64,000 nt of DNA from contig JAKOGI010001586.1 of NCBI GenBank assembly GCA_029747015.1, positions 119,227 through 183,226 of the forward strand. The letters are read 5' to 3'. Below are positions 36,060 through 48,500 of this stretch, one piece after another. The notes below the pieces were generated by a model. The model searched no databases. It worked only from the letters and a program-made list of their open reading frames with translations, and had not been told where the DNA came from. Numbering within the stretch: position 1 is the first letter of the stretch; every line of letters starts with the position of its first letter. The position numbers and the translations under genes were made by a program. Source of the DNA: Carnegiea gigantea. Its lineage: Eukaryota > Streptophyta > Magnoliopsida > Caryophyllales > Cactaceae.

Positions 36060-39000
36060 CATTGGGGGTTGATGAAGTTCGTTCAAGTCCTTTTAATCAA
36101 ATCCAATTCAAACCTATTTCTTTCTAATTGATCTCTACTTAGTGCCTTGGTAAAAATATCAGCAATTTGTTTATTAGTAGCACAAAAATTCATTGAAATC
36201 AAGCCCTTTTCAACATTGTCTTTTAAGAAGTGATGGCGAACATCAATATGCTTAGTCCTTTTATGTTAACACGGATATTTGGCAATGTTAATTTCACTTG
36301 TATTATCACAAAATATGGGAATGCATCCCGTGTCAACACCAAAATCCTTGAGTTATTACCGTATCCACAACAATTGAGCACAACAAGAAGCAGCCGCTAC
36401 ATACTCGGCTTCTGCTGTGGACATGGTAACTGAGTGCTGTTATTTTGTAGACCAAGAGACCAAATAGGGCCTAAGAAAAGTAGCCATACCTGAGGTGGTT
36501 TTTCAGTCAACTAGAAATCCAGCATAGTCAACATCAGCATACCCAATGAGGTCAAAGTTGCATCCATGTGGATACCATAGTGCCAGATCAGAGGTGTTTT
36601 TCAAATATCTAAAAATTTTTTTTACAGCTTTCAAGTGTGTTCTTTTTGGATTTGACTGAAAGCGGGCACACAAACCAACACTGAAAATAATGTCTGGTCT
36701 ACTAGCAGTTAGGTATAGAAGTGACCCTATCATGCCCCTATATGATTTTCCATTAACTGAAGGACTTCCATCATCTATCACCAATCTGGTGGAAGGAGAG
36801 ATAGGAGTGTCCATGGGCTTAGCCGATTCCATCCCAAACCGCTTAAGTAGTTCCTTGATATATTTTTGTTGATGGATCATAGTTCCGTTTGAGGTTTGTT
36901 TAATTTGCAAGCCTAGGAAAAAATTAAGCTCGCCTATCATGCTCATCTCAAACTCACTCCTCATCAATTTTGAAAATTCATCACATAAATCATTGTTGGT
37001 TACACCAAATATAATGTCATCGACATATACTTGGACAATCAACAAATATTCCCTCTTAGATTTGAGAAACAAGGTATTATCTACCTTGCCTCTTTGAAAA
37101 TCATTCTCAATTAAGAAACTTGACAATCGTTCATACCAAGCTCTAGGAGCTTGTTTTAGACCATAAAGTGCTTTGTCAAGTTTGAAAACATGGTTAGGAA
37201 AATCATGACTTTCAAAACCAGGGGGTTGTTTTACATATACCTTTTCTTTAAGATATCCATTGAGAAAGGCACTCTTGACATCCACTTGGTATAACTTGAT
37301 CTCCATGTGGGCTGCAAAGGCTACCAAGATTTGAATAGCCTCTAACCTTGCTACAGGTGCAAATGTTTCTTCACAGTCAATCCCTTCTTCTTGATTGTAA
37401 CCTTGGACCACCAGCCTGGCCTCGTTTCTAGTGACTGTTCCCAACTCACCCAACTTGTTTTTGAACATCCACTTGGTTCCAATAATTGTTCTATCCATAG
37501 GCTGTGGTTCAAGGTGCCAGACTTTGTTCCTTTCAAATTGATGAAGCTCTTCTTGCATGGCTATAACCCAGTCAGAATTTGCAAGAGCTTCATGAACATT
37601 CTTAGGCTCGATGTGAGATAAAAAGGCATAGAAGGCATAAAAATTTTTGAGCTTAGATCTGGTCTGCACCCCTGTATTAATATCAGAAATAATTTGGTCA
37701 AGGGGGTGCGAGCTTTGGTGTTTCCAGGGTCGTGAAGTGAAAGGATCCATAAATCCGCTTTTCACTCTCTCCTAGTTGTTTGCTGGAATAGGTGTGGGAT
37801 CAGGTCGGAAGCCTGTTCCCAGATTAGTCAGAGAAGTTTGGGATTGAGTGGGTTGGTTTCGATCTATATCAGGGTTAGCCAGGCTTCCCCCTGATTGGTC
37901 TACTTCCTGCCCATTTTCCTTACCATTAACTTCAGTAAGTGGTTCATTTTCAAGCATCTTACCATTGTCTTTTCTTGCAAGTCCAAGATCAAAATCTTCA
38001 TCCTGTACATCATTCTCAATCAAGGAGTTAGTTTCATCAAATAATACATGCACACTCTCCTCAACACATATAGTCCTTTTGTTGAACACTTTATAAGCTT
38101 TACTATGTGAAGAGTATCCTAAAAAAATTGCCTCATCACTTCTAGGGTCAAACTTTCCCAAGGGCTCCTTTCTGTTATTGTGCACATAACAATTACAACT
38201 AAAGACTCTTAGGTGCATAACATTGGGTTTTCGCCCCTTGAAAAGTTCATAAGGAGTCTTATTGAAAATGGGTTTGATCATGCATCTATTAATAATGTAA
38301 CAAGCTGTGTTTAATGCTTCTGCCTAAATGTTTCTAGGAAGACCACTAGCAACAAGCATGGTTCTAGTCATGTCTTCTAGAGTTCGATTTTTCCGCTCTA
38401 CCACCCCGTTCTGTTGGGGTGTTCTTGGGGTTGAAAAATTATGATCAATGCCATGTTTATTACAATACTCAATAAAGCTTGAATTTTTAAATTCCTTTCC
38501 ATGATCAGATATAAGACTTATCAATGAGTGTCCTATTCTCTTTTCAGTTTTCTTAAGAAATATAACGAATGCTTCAAAAGATTCATCTTTAGATGCTAGG
38601 AATAAAGTCCAAGTGAAACGAGAGTAATCATCTATTATAGCAAACACATACCTCTTGCCGCCCCCTACTTGTGATCCTCATGGGACCACACAAATCAACA
38701 TGTAATAGCTTAAGGGGTCGAGAAGTACTAATGTACTTCTTTGACTTGAATGCAATTCTAGTTTGCTTTCCTTTAGCACAAGCATCACATACCTTGTAAT
38801 CATTGTATTTGATGGAAGGTAAGCCAACAACTAGACCTTTAGACACAAGGTTGTTTAGCAAAGAAAGACTAGCATGACCTAGCCTCTTGTGCCAAAGGAT
38901 AATATCATCATCAAGAACACTCAAGCAAGTCAAATGATTTTGGGGAAGTTCAAGAACACATGTTTTATAAACATTGTTGTGTCGCTTCCCCCTCAGCACA

Positions 39001-39324
39001 ACCTCTCCAGATTTGATATTGATAATCAAACATTGATTTCAAGTAAACCCAACATGATTACCTTTATCACACAATTGGGACACACTTAGTAAATTATGTT
39101 GTAATCCATCAACTAAGTACACATTATCAATTGAGTGAGAGAGTGATTTACCTATCTTACCTACACCAACAATTGTCCCAGATTTGCCGTTTCCCAATGC
39201 ACTCTCCCCCCATCAAAGGCTGTAAGTGAGAGGAACCTTGATTTATCTCAAGTTATATGCCTCGAGCAACCACTATCCAAATACCACAATTGGTTGCCTC
39301 CTCTCACTTTAGACTGCAAAACAG
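36060..39324 (-). pseudogene. Element C pol (protease, integrase, RT, RNase H), broken
   Basis: The protease retains a DSGCSRH-like motif near 39260. A pre-integrase HKRLGHASL and CDACAKGK region lies at 38905-38760. The integrase core has DLCGPMRI, a SDHGKEF segment and QNGVVERKNRTL. RT extends over 37765-36503 with YVDDIIFG at about 37015, followed by degraded RNase H to about 36080. Frameshifts are at about 38645 and near 37770. Stops occur at 38324 and 36501 among others. Confidence 0.87.
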
Positions 39325-41148
39325 CTAGTTGTTAGTCTTGGGAATCCAGATCCACTTGGGTCCTATTCTTTTCTTTGTCATGGAATTTAACTCATCTTTT
39401 CTAATCATATTTGTTTAACATACAATGAGTTTCTTTCCGTGGCCCTTTTTCTTAAGGAGCAAACATATCGATAATGATAAGTTTTTCCATAACGATAACA
39501 AATTATATTTTCTGGCAAACCAACATACTTCTTGTCTACTGGCTTAGTAACACGTTTATTCACAAAACCTAAACCTTTTCTGTTTCAGTTATGATGAGTA
39601 TTAAGCCCGTTTAGAGCTTCTGAGGAGCTGTTCCAGCGCCTATTTTCAGTGAAGTCAGTTTCAGCTCTCTGGACCTGTTCTCAAAGCTGTTTGTTGTCAT
39701 TCATCTGAGATTCTAGATTATGCCTGAGCTTTGAAGACTCACTTTCCAGCTCTCTGATTTTAGTATTGAGTTCTTCCTCTTTCTTATCACTCAGGTCCTT
39801 TAGGATGTATAATTCTTTACTTAAAGCAAGAGCCTTTTCATTAATTTCAAGCTTCTCATACATGAGAGCCTCATTCATATGTTCAAGTTCTTGCCTTTTT
39901 CTTTCTAGTCTCTTAACATCCTTTTCTAAATCTGAGCCGGTACGTTTAAGCATGCAATTTTCAGAAGTTAGAGCTTCACATTCCTCCATCAATGAAAAAA
40001 TTAATTTTTCAAGATTTTTTCTTGCTAGGATTACGTACCTCCTTTTTGAGACTTTCACCGTCAGAGTCTGAGTCAGATTGACTTCGGGCCATAAGAGCCA
40101 TTGCTTCTTCTTCATCCTGAGAGTCTTCTTCTTCTTCTGAGGTGTCTCCCCAAGCTGCCATCATTGCTTTGGTGAACTGTTTTTCAGCATTAGTCAATTG
40201 AGTTTTTTTGCCTTTGGTTCTGACCTGTTCTAACCCCTGTTCTTCCTTTAACAAGGGGCAATTCTTCATTACATGATCTTGCCTTCTGCACTTGAAACAT
40301 CCTGAGAACTGATATCGGTCACTATTTTTAGCCTTACTGGTGTTGCCCTTTTTGTATACGCTTTCAGTCTTTTTGAAAAATTTCTTGAACTTTCGTGTAA
40401 TCATGGCCATTCCTTCTTCATCAAAATCTGAGCTATCACTTTCCCTTACCTTTAGTGCAAGCCCACGATCTTTCTTCACTTCCTCCTTCATCTGAGAGTT
40501 TCTCCTTAGTTCATATGTTTGTAAGTTCCCAATAAGCTTATCCAAGGAAATCTCATTCACCTTTTTTGCTTCTTGGATTGCAGTAACCTTTGATTCCCAT
40601 GAATGGGGTAGAATTCGTAGGATCTTCCTAACTAACTCTTCAGTGGTAAAAGATTTTTCCAATGATTTTAACTCATTAGTAATATGGGTGAATCGAGGAT
40701 ACATGTCCATGATTGTTTCTTTATCACTCATCTCAAATAGCTCATATTTCCTCACCAGTAGCTCGATCCTGGATTGCTTAACTTGATTGGTTCCTTCGTG
40801 AGCTACTTGAAGGGCATTCTATATTTCTTTTGCGGATTCACACTCTGAGATGTGAGTGTACTCGTCAGGTCCGAGTCCAAAATATAACAACTTCTTAGCT
40901 TTGGTGTTTTTCTCCATCTTTCTAAAATCATCTGAGTCGAATTCCTTTGGCTCCTTAGGAGCAGTCTTCCCATCAGTTGTGACTTTCACTGAAATGTAAG
41001 GACCATTCACAATGAGCATCCACAACTCATAATCCTTAGCTTGGATATAGTTCTTGATTCGATTTTTCCACCAACTGTAGTATTGTCCATTGAAGTATGG
41101 AGGCCTGGTAACAGATTGACCTTCCAAGATTCCTTGTGGTGCACTCAT
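39325..41148 (-). pseudogene. Element C gag, broken
   Basis: The start is at ATG 41148 (MSAPQGILEGQSVTRPPYFN). The N-terminal SIRE-type gag region runs to an in-frame TAG at 40819, a Trp position by comparison with the inner element. The second open part (40755-40009) holds the CCHC knuckle CFKCRRQDHVMKNC near 40290. A frameshift near 40020 leads into a long coiled coil (40115-39681). A WIPKTNN end reaches a TAG at 39325. The protein would form the virus-like particle core. Confidence 0.85.
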
Positions 41149-41192
41149 TCTTACAGGATCTCTCTAAGTGTTAGCCTAATTTATGAGAACCA

Positions 41193-41204
41193 GCTCTGAT
41201 ACCA
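41193..41204 (-). other. Primer-binding site of element C
   Basis: TGGTATCAGAGC on the minus strand, two bases from the LTR end. Confidence 0.9.
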
Positions 41205-41206
41205 AT

Positions 41207-42523
41207 TGTTAAGTTTTAAGGCACACAAGGACACAAGAGTGGGGTGAATTGTGTCTTTCAATTTTTTCATTTTGTTTCAGAACACTCGTTAGACCTGTTG
41301 GGAGAGGTGTTTGCAGTATGGCACAAACAAAACTTTGAATGCGGAAATAAAGGAGACACAAGATTTTACATGAAAAATCACCTCTGGCCCAATAGAGGTG
41401 TAAAAACCACGACCTACTTTAGTAGGATTTCAACAAACACTTTCACTAACACGGGCTAAGTTCGTTACACTATGTAACACACGTGACAACGTCACACACA
41501 TAACTTAGTCTCCCCTGAGACTCTAGTTACACACACGTAACTATTCTCTACCTGAGAATGAGTCACACAACACATCCAAAGTCTCCCAGGACTTGGACAC
41601 ACTCTAGACTTAACTGATGACAGAAAAGAATGGAAGAATACCTTACTTTTATGCTTCTAAGCAAGCTGAATGTAAGGTACACTTACAGACCCTATTATAC
41701 CAGAAAGAATGACTCAATTTAGCATACTCCTTAAAGGTTTTTCACTCAGAGAATAAACTTACAAAAACTCGATGTTTTCCTTGAAAAATCATGTCTTGAA
41801 GAGATGAGAAGCGAGTGCTTATATACCCACGAAAAAACAAGGATTTGATTTCCATAATAACTCTGAAAATACTCAGTATCTTAAAAGGAATTAAATCCTT
41901 CAAGAAATTATCTTTTTAGGAAACCATATCTTTTAAGAATAAGATAAAATCTTTTGAAAAATCTTTTAGGAAGCCAATATTATTTAGGAAAGTACTCTTT
42001 CTAAAACACAATATTATCAGAAAATCGTTCCTAAATATATTAGGAATTTTAGCAGTAGAAAAACTCTTGAAAATCTTTGAAAACCGATTTTTGCACTCAC
42101 TACCCTCAGAGCACTGCAGACCTGTTTGTTCAATTGTTCTGAGCAGTATTCTGAGTCAGCGTAAATAATTCCTTCAAGGTGAGTGTTAAGTCAAGTTCTG
42201 CTTTGGCATATTAACAAGAATCTAGACAAATATAGCCAGTAATTAGTCCTAAGACTCTAAAGACTCTTGTACTCTGCTGATGATGTGCACATATATCCAC
42301 TTCGATGATTTCAGCTTCTTCGACCTGCTCTTCAGGGTATTTGCAACTTCTGTCGCTTTCAACATACAATTTTATCACATAGCTTCAAGCATGATATTTC
42401 GAACTGATCTCCAGGATGTTTGCAATCTATCTTATCATATGATTCTAGCACTCAACTCAAGCCAAGCATAGTTAGCACATTTGGGTTGTAATCATCAAAA
42501 CCTTATATAAGATTGATTCAACA
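41207..42523 (-). repeat. Element C 5' LTR
   Basis: 1317 bp, colinear with 32013-33326. The primer-binding site lies immediately inside at 41193-41204. Confidence 0.92.
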
Positions 42524-42528
42524 CTCTC

Positions 42529-43310
42529 AAAGACAATCTAGGCAATAAAGCAGTAGCGAATTTTAGTAGGATACAATAGATTAGGACTCTAGATGAATAC
42601 CTAGCCACATTTGAAGAACCCAAGGCATTCCTACTGGTAAGAACTACTATGCCTAACTCCTACTTTGAGGGAATTTTGTTGGTGATTAAAGCTAGCTATT
42701 AAATTATTTGTAAGAGTTTTCAATCCTCAAATCCTAAATGTAGCCATGCAATTTGCTAGATTAAAAGAAAAGACTTTTCAAGTCCTTCAAATTCTCCTAA
42801 ATAGATCCAGTAGATCGACTGCTCCCAACTACCCAAAGCCCTTATTGCCTACACTAAACCCCTACAATGAACATATCATCAACCTGGGGTCCGACTCTAA
42901 GAGTCCCATAGTTGACTAAAATTGGTAAAAACCAACTGGGTTTATCCCTGTAGCTGAACAGGAAGAGAAAATGGTAAAGAGTTTATGCTATTATTGTGAC
43001 TAGCCTTTTGAAAAATGGTTATAAACGTAGGAGTAAAAACATACAACTCTTCTTAGTGGAGGTTAACAGGAAGAAGAGAGTGAGGAGCCCATTGAAACTG
43101 TGGGGGTTTGTTGATGAAATTACTTTGATTCAAGAGAGATACTACTACAAGCGTCCATGAATACTATGAATGACCACTCAGGGTACCACATTATGAGAGT
43201 CAATGGTCACTAGGGAGAAGACCTTCCTCATCTTAGTTAATCCAGGAAGAAACCATAGTTTTTTAGATGTAAACTTAGCTAGGAAGTTAAGTTGCAGGTT
43301 GGATCCTATT
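42529..43310 (+). pseudogene. Gypsy element D gag C-terminus and protease start, segment 2 (degraded)
   Basis: Continuing from segment 1, the translation shows DNLGNKAVANF and LATFEEPKAFLL. A degraded knuckle follows (SLCYYCD then PFEKW near 42982), and finally a protease-like NHSFLDVNLARKLSCRLDPI at the right edge. Many stops are present. The protease is cut at 43310 by element B. Confidence 0.7.
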
Positions 43311-43617
43311 TGTCAACCGGGCCTATTTAGTTAGGCCCGATGGCTACTTAGCATTGCCTAGGGCAACAACCCTAGCTGCCCCATAAAACCTATAAAAGGG
43401 GGCTTTGGGGGTCAGCCAGACATAACACACGCATAACACAAATCTCACACACTCTCTTCGCCCCCTCTCACGGCTGTCGTAGCATCGACATTGGGCTCTC
43501 GGGTTTAGGACGTGGGAATTCTTAAAAGTGACTCTAGTAGCCACTTCATATTTAGATCTACATGAACTACTTCTGACAATTATTTTCGCATCCAGGTTAG
43601 TCCTATTTTATCTAACA
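43311..43617 (+). repeat. Element B 5' LTR
   Basis: 307 bp, TGTCAACC...TCTAACA. It contains a TATA-like CCTATAAAAGG at 43388-43398. Confidence 0.92.
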
Positions 43618-43618
43618 G

Positions 43619-43631
43619 TGGTATCAGAGCC
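43619..43631 (+). other. Primer-binding site of element B
   Basis: TGGTATCAGAGCC, one base after the LTR, complementary to initiator tRNA-Met. Confidence 0.92.
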
Positions 43632-45594
43632 AAACTGATTGGATTTAGTCCGGTCTAATGCATTGGATGATTTGAATGATAAGCACGCTTGATTCTTTAA
43701 ATGTGGCTATACAATTAGTTGTTTAATTTTTGTAATTATGCAACTCGCGACATGCTTCTGTGATTCTGATATCTCAAATTGACTAAAAGATTGAATTTTT
43801 AGTCCTAATAACCGAAGATCACATGCCCAGAATACAAACTACATCATGTTTTTTCAGATTGCTTGTAAATTCATACAAATTATGGGATTATGTATTAATT
43901 CTACCAAGATTATTGTGCGAGTAACATGATTAGTTTATTAACCATCATTATTTATGCAATTAGAAAGCATGATTCCTCATATTACTAAAAGTAATTGAGT
44001 TTTTCTATGAATCTGATTCATTGAAATCTGTGAAATCTGTGTCTACAAGTATAATTGTTTAACAACTCATGATTTAAATTCATGCTTAAACATGCTATCA
44101 TTCTACAAATATGATTGTTTAGATTTCAAGAACACGTCTTATGCTAAATCATAACAATCATAACATTAGACATAACATGATTTCGAGGAACATGTCTTAT
44201 GATTTCATGTCTTATGCCTAGTTAGTATGATTGTGGATGTGTATGCGTTATGCTATTATGATGAAAGGCATTTTTTTTTTGAAACAGACCCAACCCCACT
44301 CGACTGAACCCTAATCACCGAGATCCGAAACCCTAACCCTAAACTCCCTCTGCTTGAAACTCGACCTTACCTAAAACGAAATAAGGGGAACCGAACCATA
44401 CTCATCAGACAAATACCGCAAAGTGGTGGTGCGTGACCATCACGCACTGTCAACAAAGGTCATTTCACGATCTTCCTCCCAAAGCCCCTCATCATCGCCA
44501 ATCTACACAACCTTGAGGAAACGAAGTCGAAAAACACCATTCCCTAGACTCGATTTCGGTCGATCTACACGGTGATGCCCTCGGTTCTCATCAAGCTAGC
44601 ATAGATCGAAGGCTAAGAGCTTTTCAGTGTGGCGGTGTGGTGGTGGTTCATCACTTGGGTGTTTTTTTTGAAGAAGCCGAGAACGGCAGTGGTGGCTGCC
44701 GTAACCATGACGTCAAAACCCAAGAAAGGAGCTTGGTACTCCATTCTCTGGGCATGGCGTTGAGGGACAGGTCCAGAGTAGGGAGAGAATTCGAGAATCA
44801 GGCAGAGAAAGACTGAGAAGAGAGAGAAAGAGTAGAGTGTTTTAGGGTTAGTGAGGGCTGAGTGACTCACTTATATGGAGGGCCTTAATTGGCGCCGATT
44901 TTAAATAAAAAGAAAGAAACAAAAGGAAGAGCCCCAGTTGTATTTTTATGGACCGGTGGTCACCCTTTAATTGTTATCTGCTTCTATTTTGGGCCTAATT
45001 TTTTTAAATTTTGTTTTGGGCTAATTTAAAAGAAAAGGGGTTCCTAGTTGTTTGTCATTATGGGCCGTTTTGTTTTGGCCCGAAATGTTTGATTTGGGCT
45101 GTTTCATTTGGGCTGTTTCTGTTTCAATTTGGATTATTGAATATTTGCTTCCATAGTCATATAAATTTGTTTTGAAAGTGGCCATTAATTTGTTCTGTAT
45201 ATATTATGAATTATATTTTTGGCCTTTATTTTCATATTATTATTGTTAATAGTATGAAATTTTGAAGTTGAAATATATAACTTTGTGTTGTATCCTAAGG
45301 TTTTTTTTTTGAATTAGTTTCATAAAGCTTATGTAAATATGTTTTGCATAATTAAAGGTGCATATCTTTGTGATAGTCACTAAACTAAAATGTTAATTAG
45401 TTTAACAAAAGCCTTTAAGGAAATTCTATGAAATTAAGTTGATAATTAAATTAAAGAAGCCCCAAAGTTCGCATCTATACGTGATGATTATGAGTTTAGT
45501 GAAATTTTCGAACGTATATTATGAATGATGGGGTTTTCTTAATAATTTAATTATTAAAACAATATGTCTAACAAATAAGTATATACTCCCAGAT
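43632..45594 (+). other. Unusually long leader of element B
   Basis: Nearly 2 kb separate the primer site from gag. 44280-44900 differs in texture: read on the minus strand it looks like the start of a host gene, with a TATA-like CCATATAAG (44880-44872), CT-rich leader sequence and an 85-codon frame (44870-44613). This may be captured host sequence. No protein family is recognised in it. Confidence 0.5.
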
Positions 45595-48500
45595 ATGGCA
45601 GCTAGAAATATGATAGGTTGTATGCAATCTGATGACAAATTGGATTGTTCAAACTATGACGTCTGGCATCTGAAGGTCCAGTTCTATTTAAACAATGATG
45701 ACATGCTGGACCTCTTGACCTCCATTATGACTGCTCCGGCTGAAAAGGATGAACAAGGTAGGGATATTACAGTAACTGAGTAGTACAAAGAAAACCTAAA
45801 GGCGTACCAAGCATTATTCAATTGCGATCATTCTGCACGCTACACTATGCTGTCTTGCATGCAGGACGATCTCCTTGATGAGTTTGAATGCTTCCACACT
45901 GCTAAGGACATGTGGAGGCAGCTTAAGGTTAGGTTTAGGCAGTCATCTACTACAAGGTTGTGTATATTGCAACTGAAATAGATACAGTATACTATTGACT
46001 CCAGTCATAGTATCTCCAAACACCTTCGAACTATGAGTGCTATGGTTCGAGACCTTAAGGCTGCAGGGCAAAAAGTTTCTAAGGAAGAACATGCCCTAAA
46101 TATGATTAGAGCTCTTCCCAATGACAATGAACATTGGAAGAGTTTTAAAGTATTCATGACACACAATGAGCACATCAAGACCTTCGAGGCAATCTCTAAC
46201 TGCCTCAAAATGGAGGAAGAGTGCTTAAAATTATATGCGCCTCCTAGTGTGGCATTCGTTGCCAAAGGATTGGGCCCCAAGGACAGGAAACCTTACCATG
46301 GTAAGAAACCTAAGAAGGGCCCCCATCCTCCTTAGAACTCTCGCCCCAATGGTGGTACTGCCAAGAAGCATAAGGCCAAGGGCAACGGAGCTAAGGATAT
46401 GACAAGTGTTAAGTGCTATAACTGTGGAAAGAAGGGCCACTTTGCTTGGGATTGTCCTAAGCCAGCCAAGGTACCTTCTTCCATTAAAACTCCTGAATTA
46501 TATGTTTGTTCCCATGCATTCGTTGCTAACTCTCTTCCTCAATGGATTATAGACACGGGGGCAACAAAGCTCATAGTTCAGGATAGGGCTGGATTCGTGG
46601 AGTTCTATCGTTACCCGATGGGTTCACGGACTGTCGTACTGGGGAACGGCAGCGAAGAAGATGTCCTTAGAGTAGGAACATACCAGCTTAAACTCTGTGG
46701 AGGAAACAAGCTGCTTCTTTATGACGCCCTCTATGCACCTAGGGTGCGATGCTCCTTAGTTTCTTATGTTTTTTTAGTAAGATTAGGTTTTACTTTTGGT
46801 TTTCGTCCAGATGGTTTAGATTTGTTCTAGAATGGCAATTTGTTGGCCAAGCAATTTTGAAAAAAGATTTCAGAGTTTTAGATTTGAATGATAACCATAA
46901 TAATATATCCTCTGCCTATGTTTCATACTTTGACTCCAATTCTAAATCTGTTAAGTGGCATGCTAGACTTGGCAATGTGGGCCAAGATAAGATAAATAGG
47001 CTAGCTAAAGAAGGTCTTTTAGACCAACTAACTAGGATTAAGTTACCTAGGTGTGAGTCATGTTTAGCTGGAAAGGCAACAATGAAGCTTTTTGGTAAGG
47101 CCTCGAAGCATCTAGCCCCTTAGAATTAATCCACTCAGACATATGCGGACCCATGAATGTTAGAGCACGACATGGGGCTATCTATTTTATTACTCTCATA
47201 GACGATTATTCACGCTATGAGTATGTGTACCTACTATCTCATTGTTACGAGGCGCTCGATGTGTTCAAACATTTCATAGCAGAAGTAGAGACTCAATTGG
47301 AACGTAGGATTAAGATACTTCGAACTGATCGAGGTCGTGAATACCTCTCTGATGTGTTCAAGGAGTTCTATGAGGAAAAAGGTATACACAAATAGCTAAT
47401 GATTTCACGCACTTCATAACAGAACAGTGTTGCGAAACGGAGGAATCGTACATTACTTGACATGGTCAGGTCAATAATGGCACATGCTAACCTTCCAATC
47501 AGTTTTTGGGGGGATACGCTGCTTACCGTAGCCTAGATCCTTAACCGTGTGCCAAGCAAGAGTGTACCTACCACACTGTATGAGTTATGGTTTGGTAAGA
47601 AGTCATCCTTGGACCGTTTACACCCATGGGGTTCGGTCGGCTATGTGCATAACCCAACCTACAAGCATGAAAAACTTAGTCCAAGGGCCACAAAAATGGT
47701 GTTCATTAGGTATCCCGCACAATCTAAAGGATATGTGATGTACTAGGAACACCCAAATGGTGGTATGACAGAAATGGATTCCAGCAATGTCAAGAAGGAT
47801 GTTGAACTGTTTAAGTTACAGCAAAACATCCAACCACGATTTGGTGAGGGGGAGAATTTGGATTCTAACCAAGTTACCGAAGATGGTATGCCTCCCCTAT
47901 CCAAAGAGAATGAGGAAGACTTGCCTGCCCAGGAGAATGAAATTCGTCCTCGGTCTCCTATACATGAGGAAAGCCAACCTGCAAGTGAGGTTCGTCCTCA
48001 ATCTCCAGTTCCCGAACATGCAGTTAGTCCATATGTTCGGGATCCCACGCCCCAGAGGGATAGTGGCAGCAACTCTCCACATGCTCAGGGTCCCACACCT
48101 CTTAGAGAAAGGGGGATGGATGCCTCACCCAGGCAGCTAAACAATGAAGGCCCCCAGCTCCGAATGAGTGAGTGTGGAAGAATTCCTCGACGATATTTCC
48201 AAATCGAAGAGGAAATATTCCTGTGTACTCCCTTGGAAGTTGAGGAGCCTACCTCTTATCAAGAGGCAATTGACTCACCAAACCACAAAGAGTGGATGGA
48301 TACCATGAGGGATGAGATGGACTCAATGGTAAGAAACAAAGTTTGGGAACTTGTTGATCTTCCACCCCAGCGTAAGTCTATTGGAAACTAGTAGGTTTTC
48401 ATAATAAAATGTCGGGCAGATGGTTCGATCGATAAGTACAAAGCCCGTTTAGTGGTGAAAGGGTTTACACAAATTGAGGATGTAGACTATGAAGAGACAT

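Larger units (their letters stand above)
32013..42523 (-). mobile_element. SIRE-like Ty1/copia retrotransposon C, full length with decayed genes
   Basis: Two LTRs (32013-33326 and 41207-42523) flank a minus-strand interior holding gag, protease, integrase, RT, RNase H and a post-pol ORF. The target duplication CTCTC is exact (32008-32012 and 42524-42528). LTRs differ at roughly 5% of positions by eye, so the insertion is older than the inner element at 49644. It sits in the gag of gypsy element D. Length is 10.5 kb. Confidence 0.93.

Noticed and set aside
43619..43631. TGGTATCAGAGC sites as fragments of tRNA genes
   Set aside because: They sit directly inside LTR ends, so they are primer-binding sites; no tRNA body surrounds them.
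44324..44346. Telomere-like AACCCTAA units
   Set aside because: Only about three irregular units in GC-moderate leader sequence; too short for an interstitial telomere.
44613..44870. 85-codon minus-strand ORF in the leader of element B
   Set aside because: No family resemblance. Kept only as a possible captured 5' region in the findings, not as a gene.
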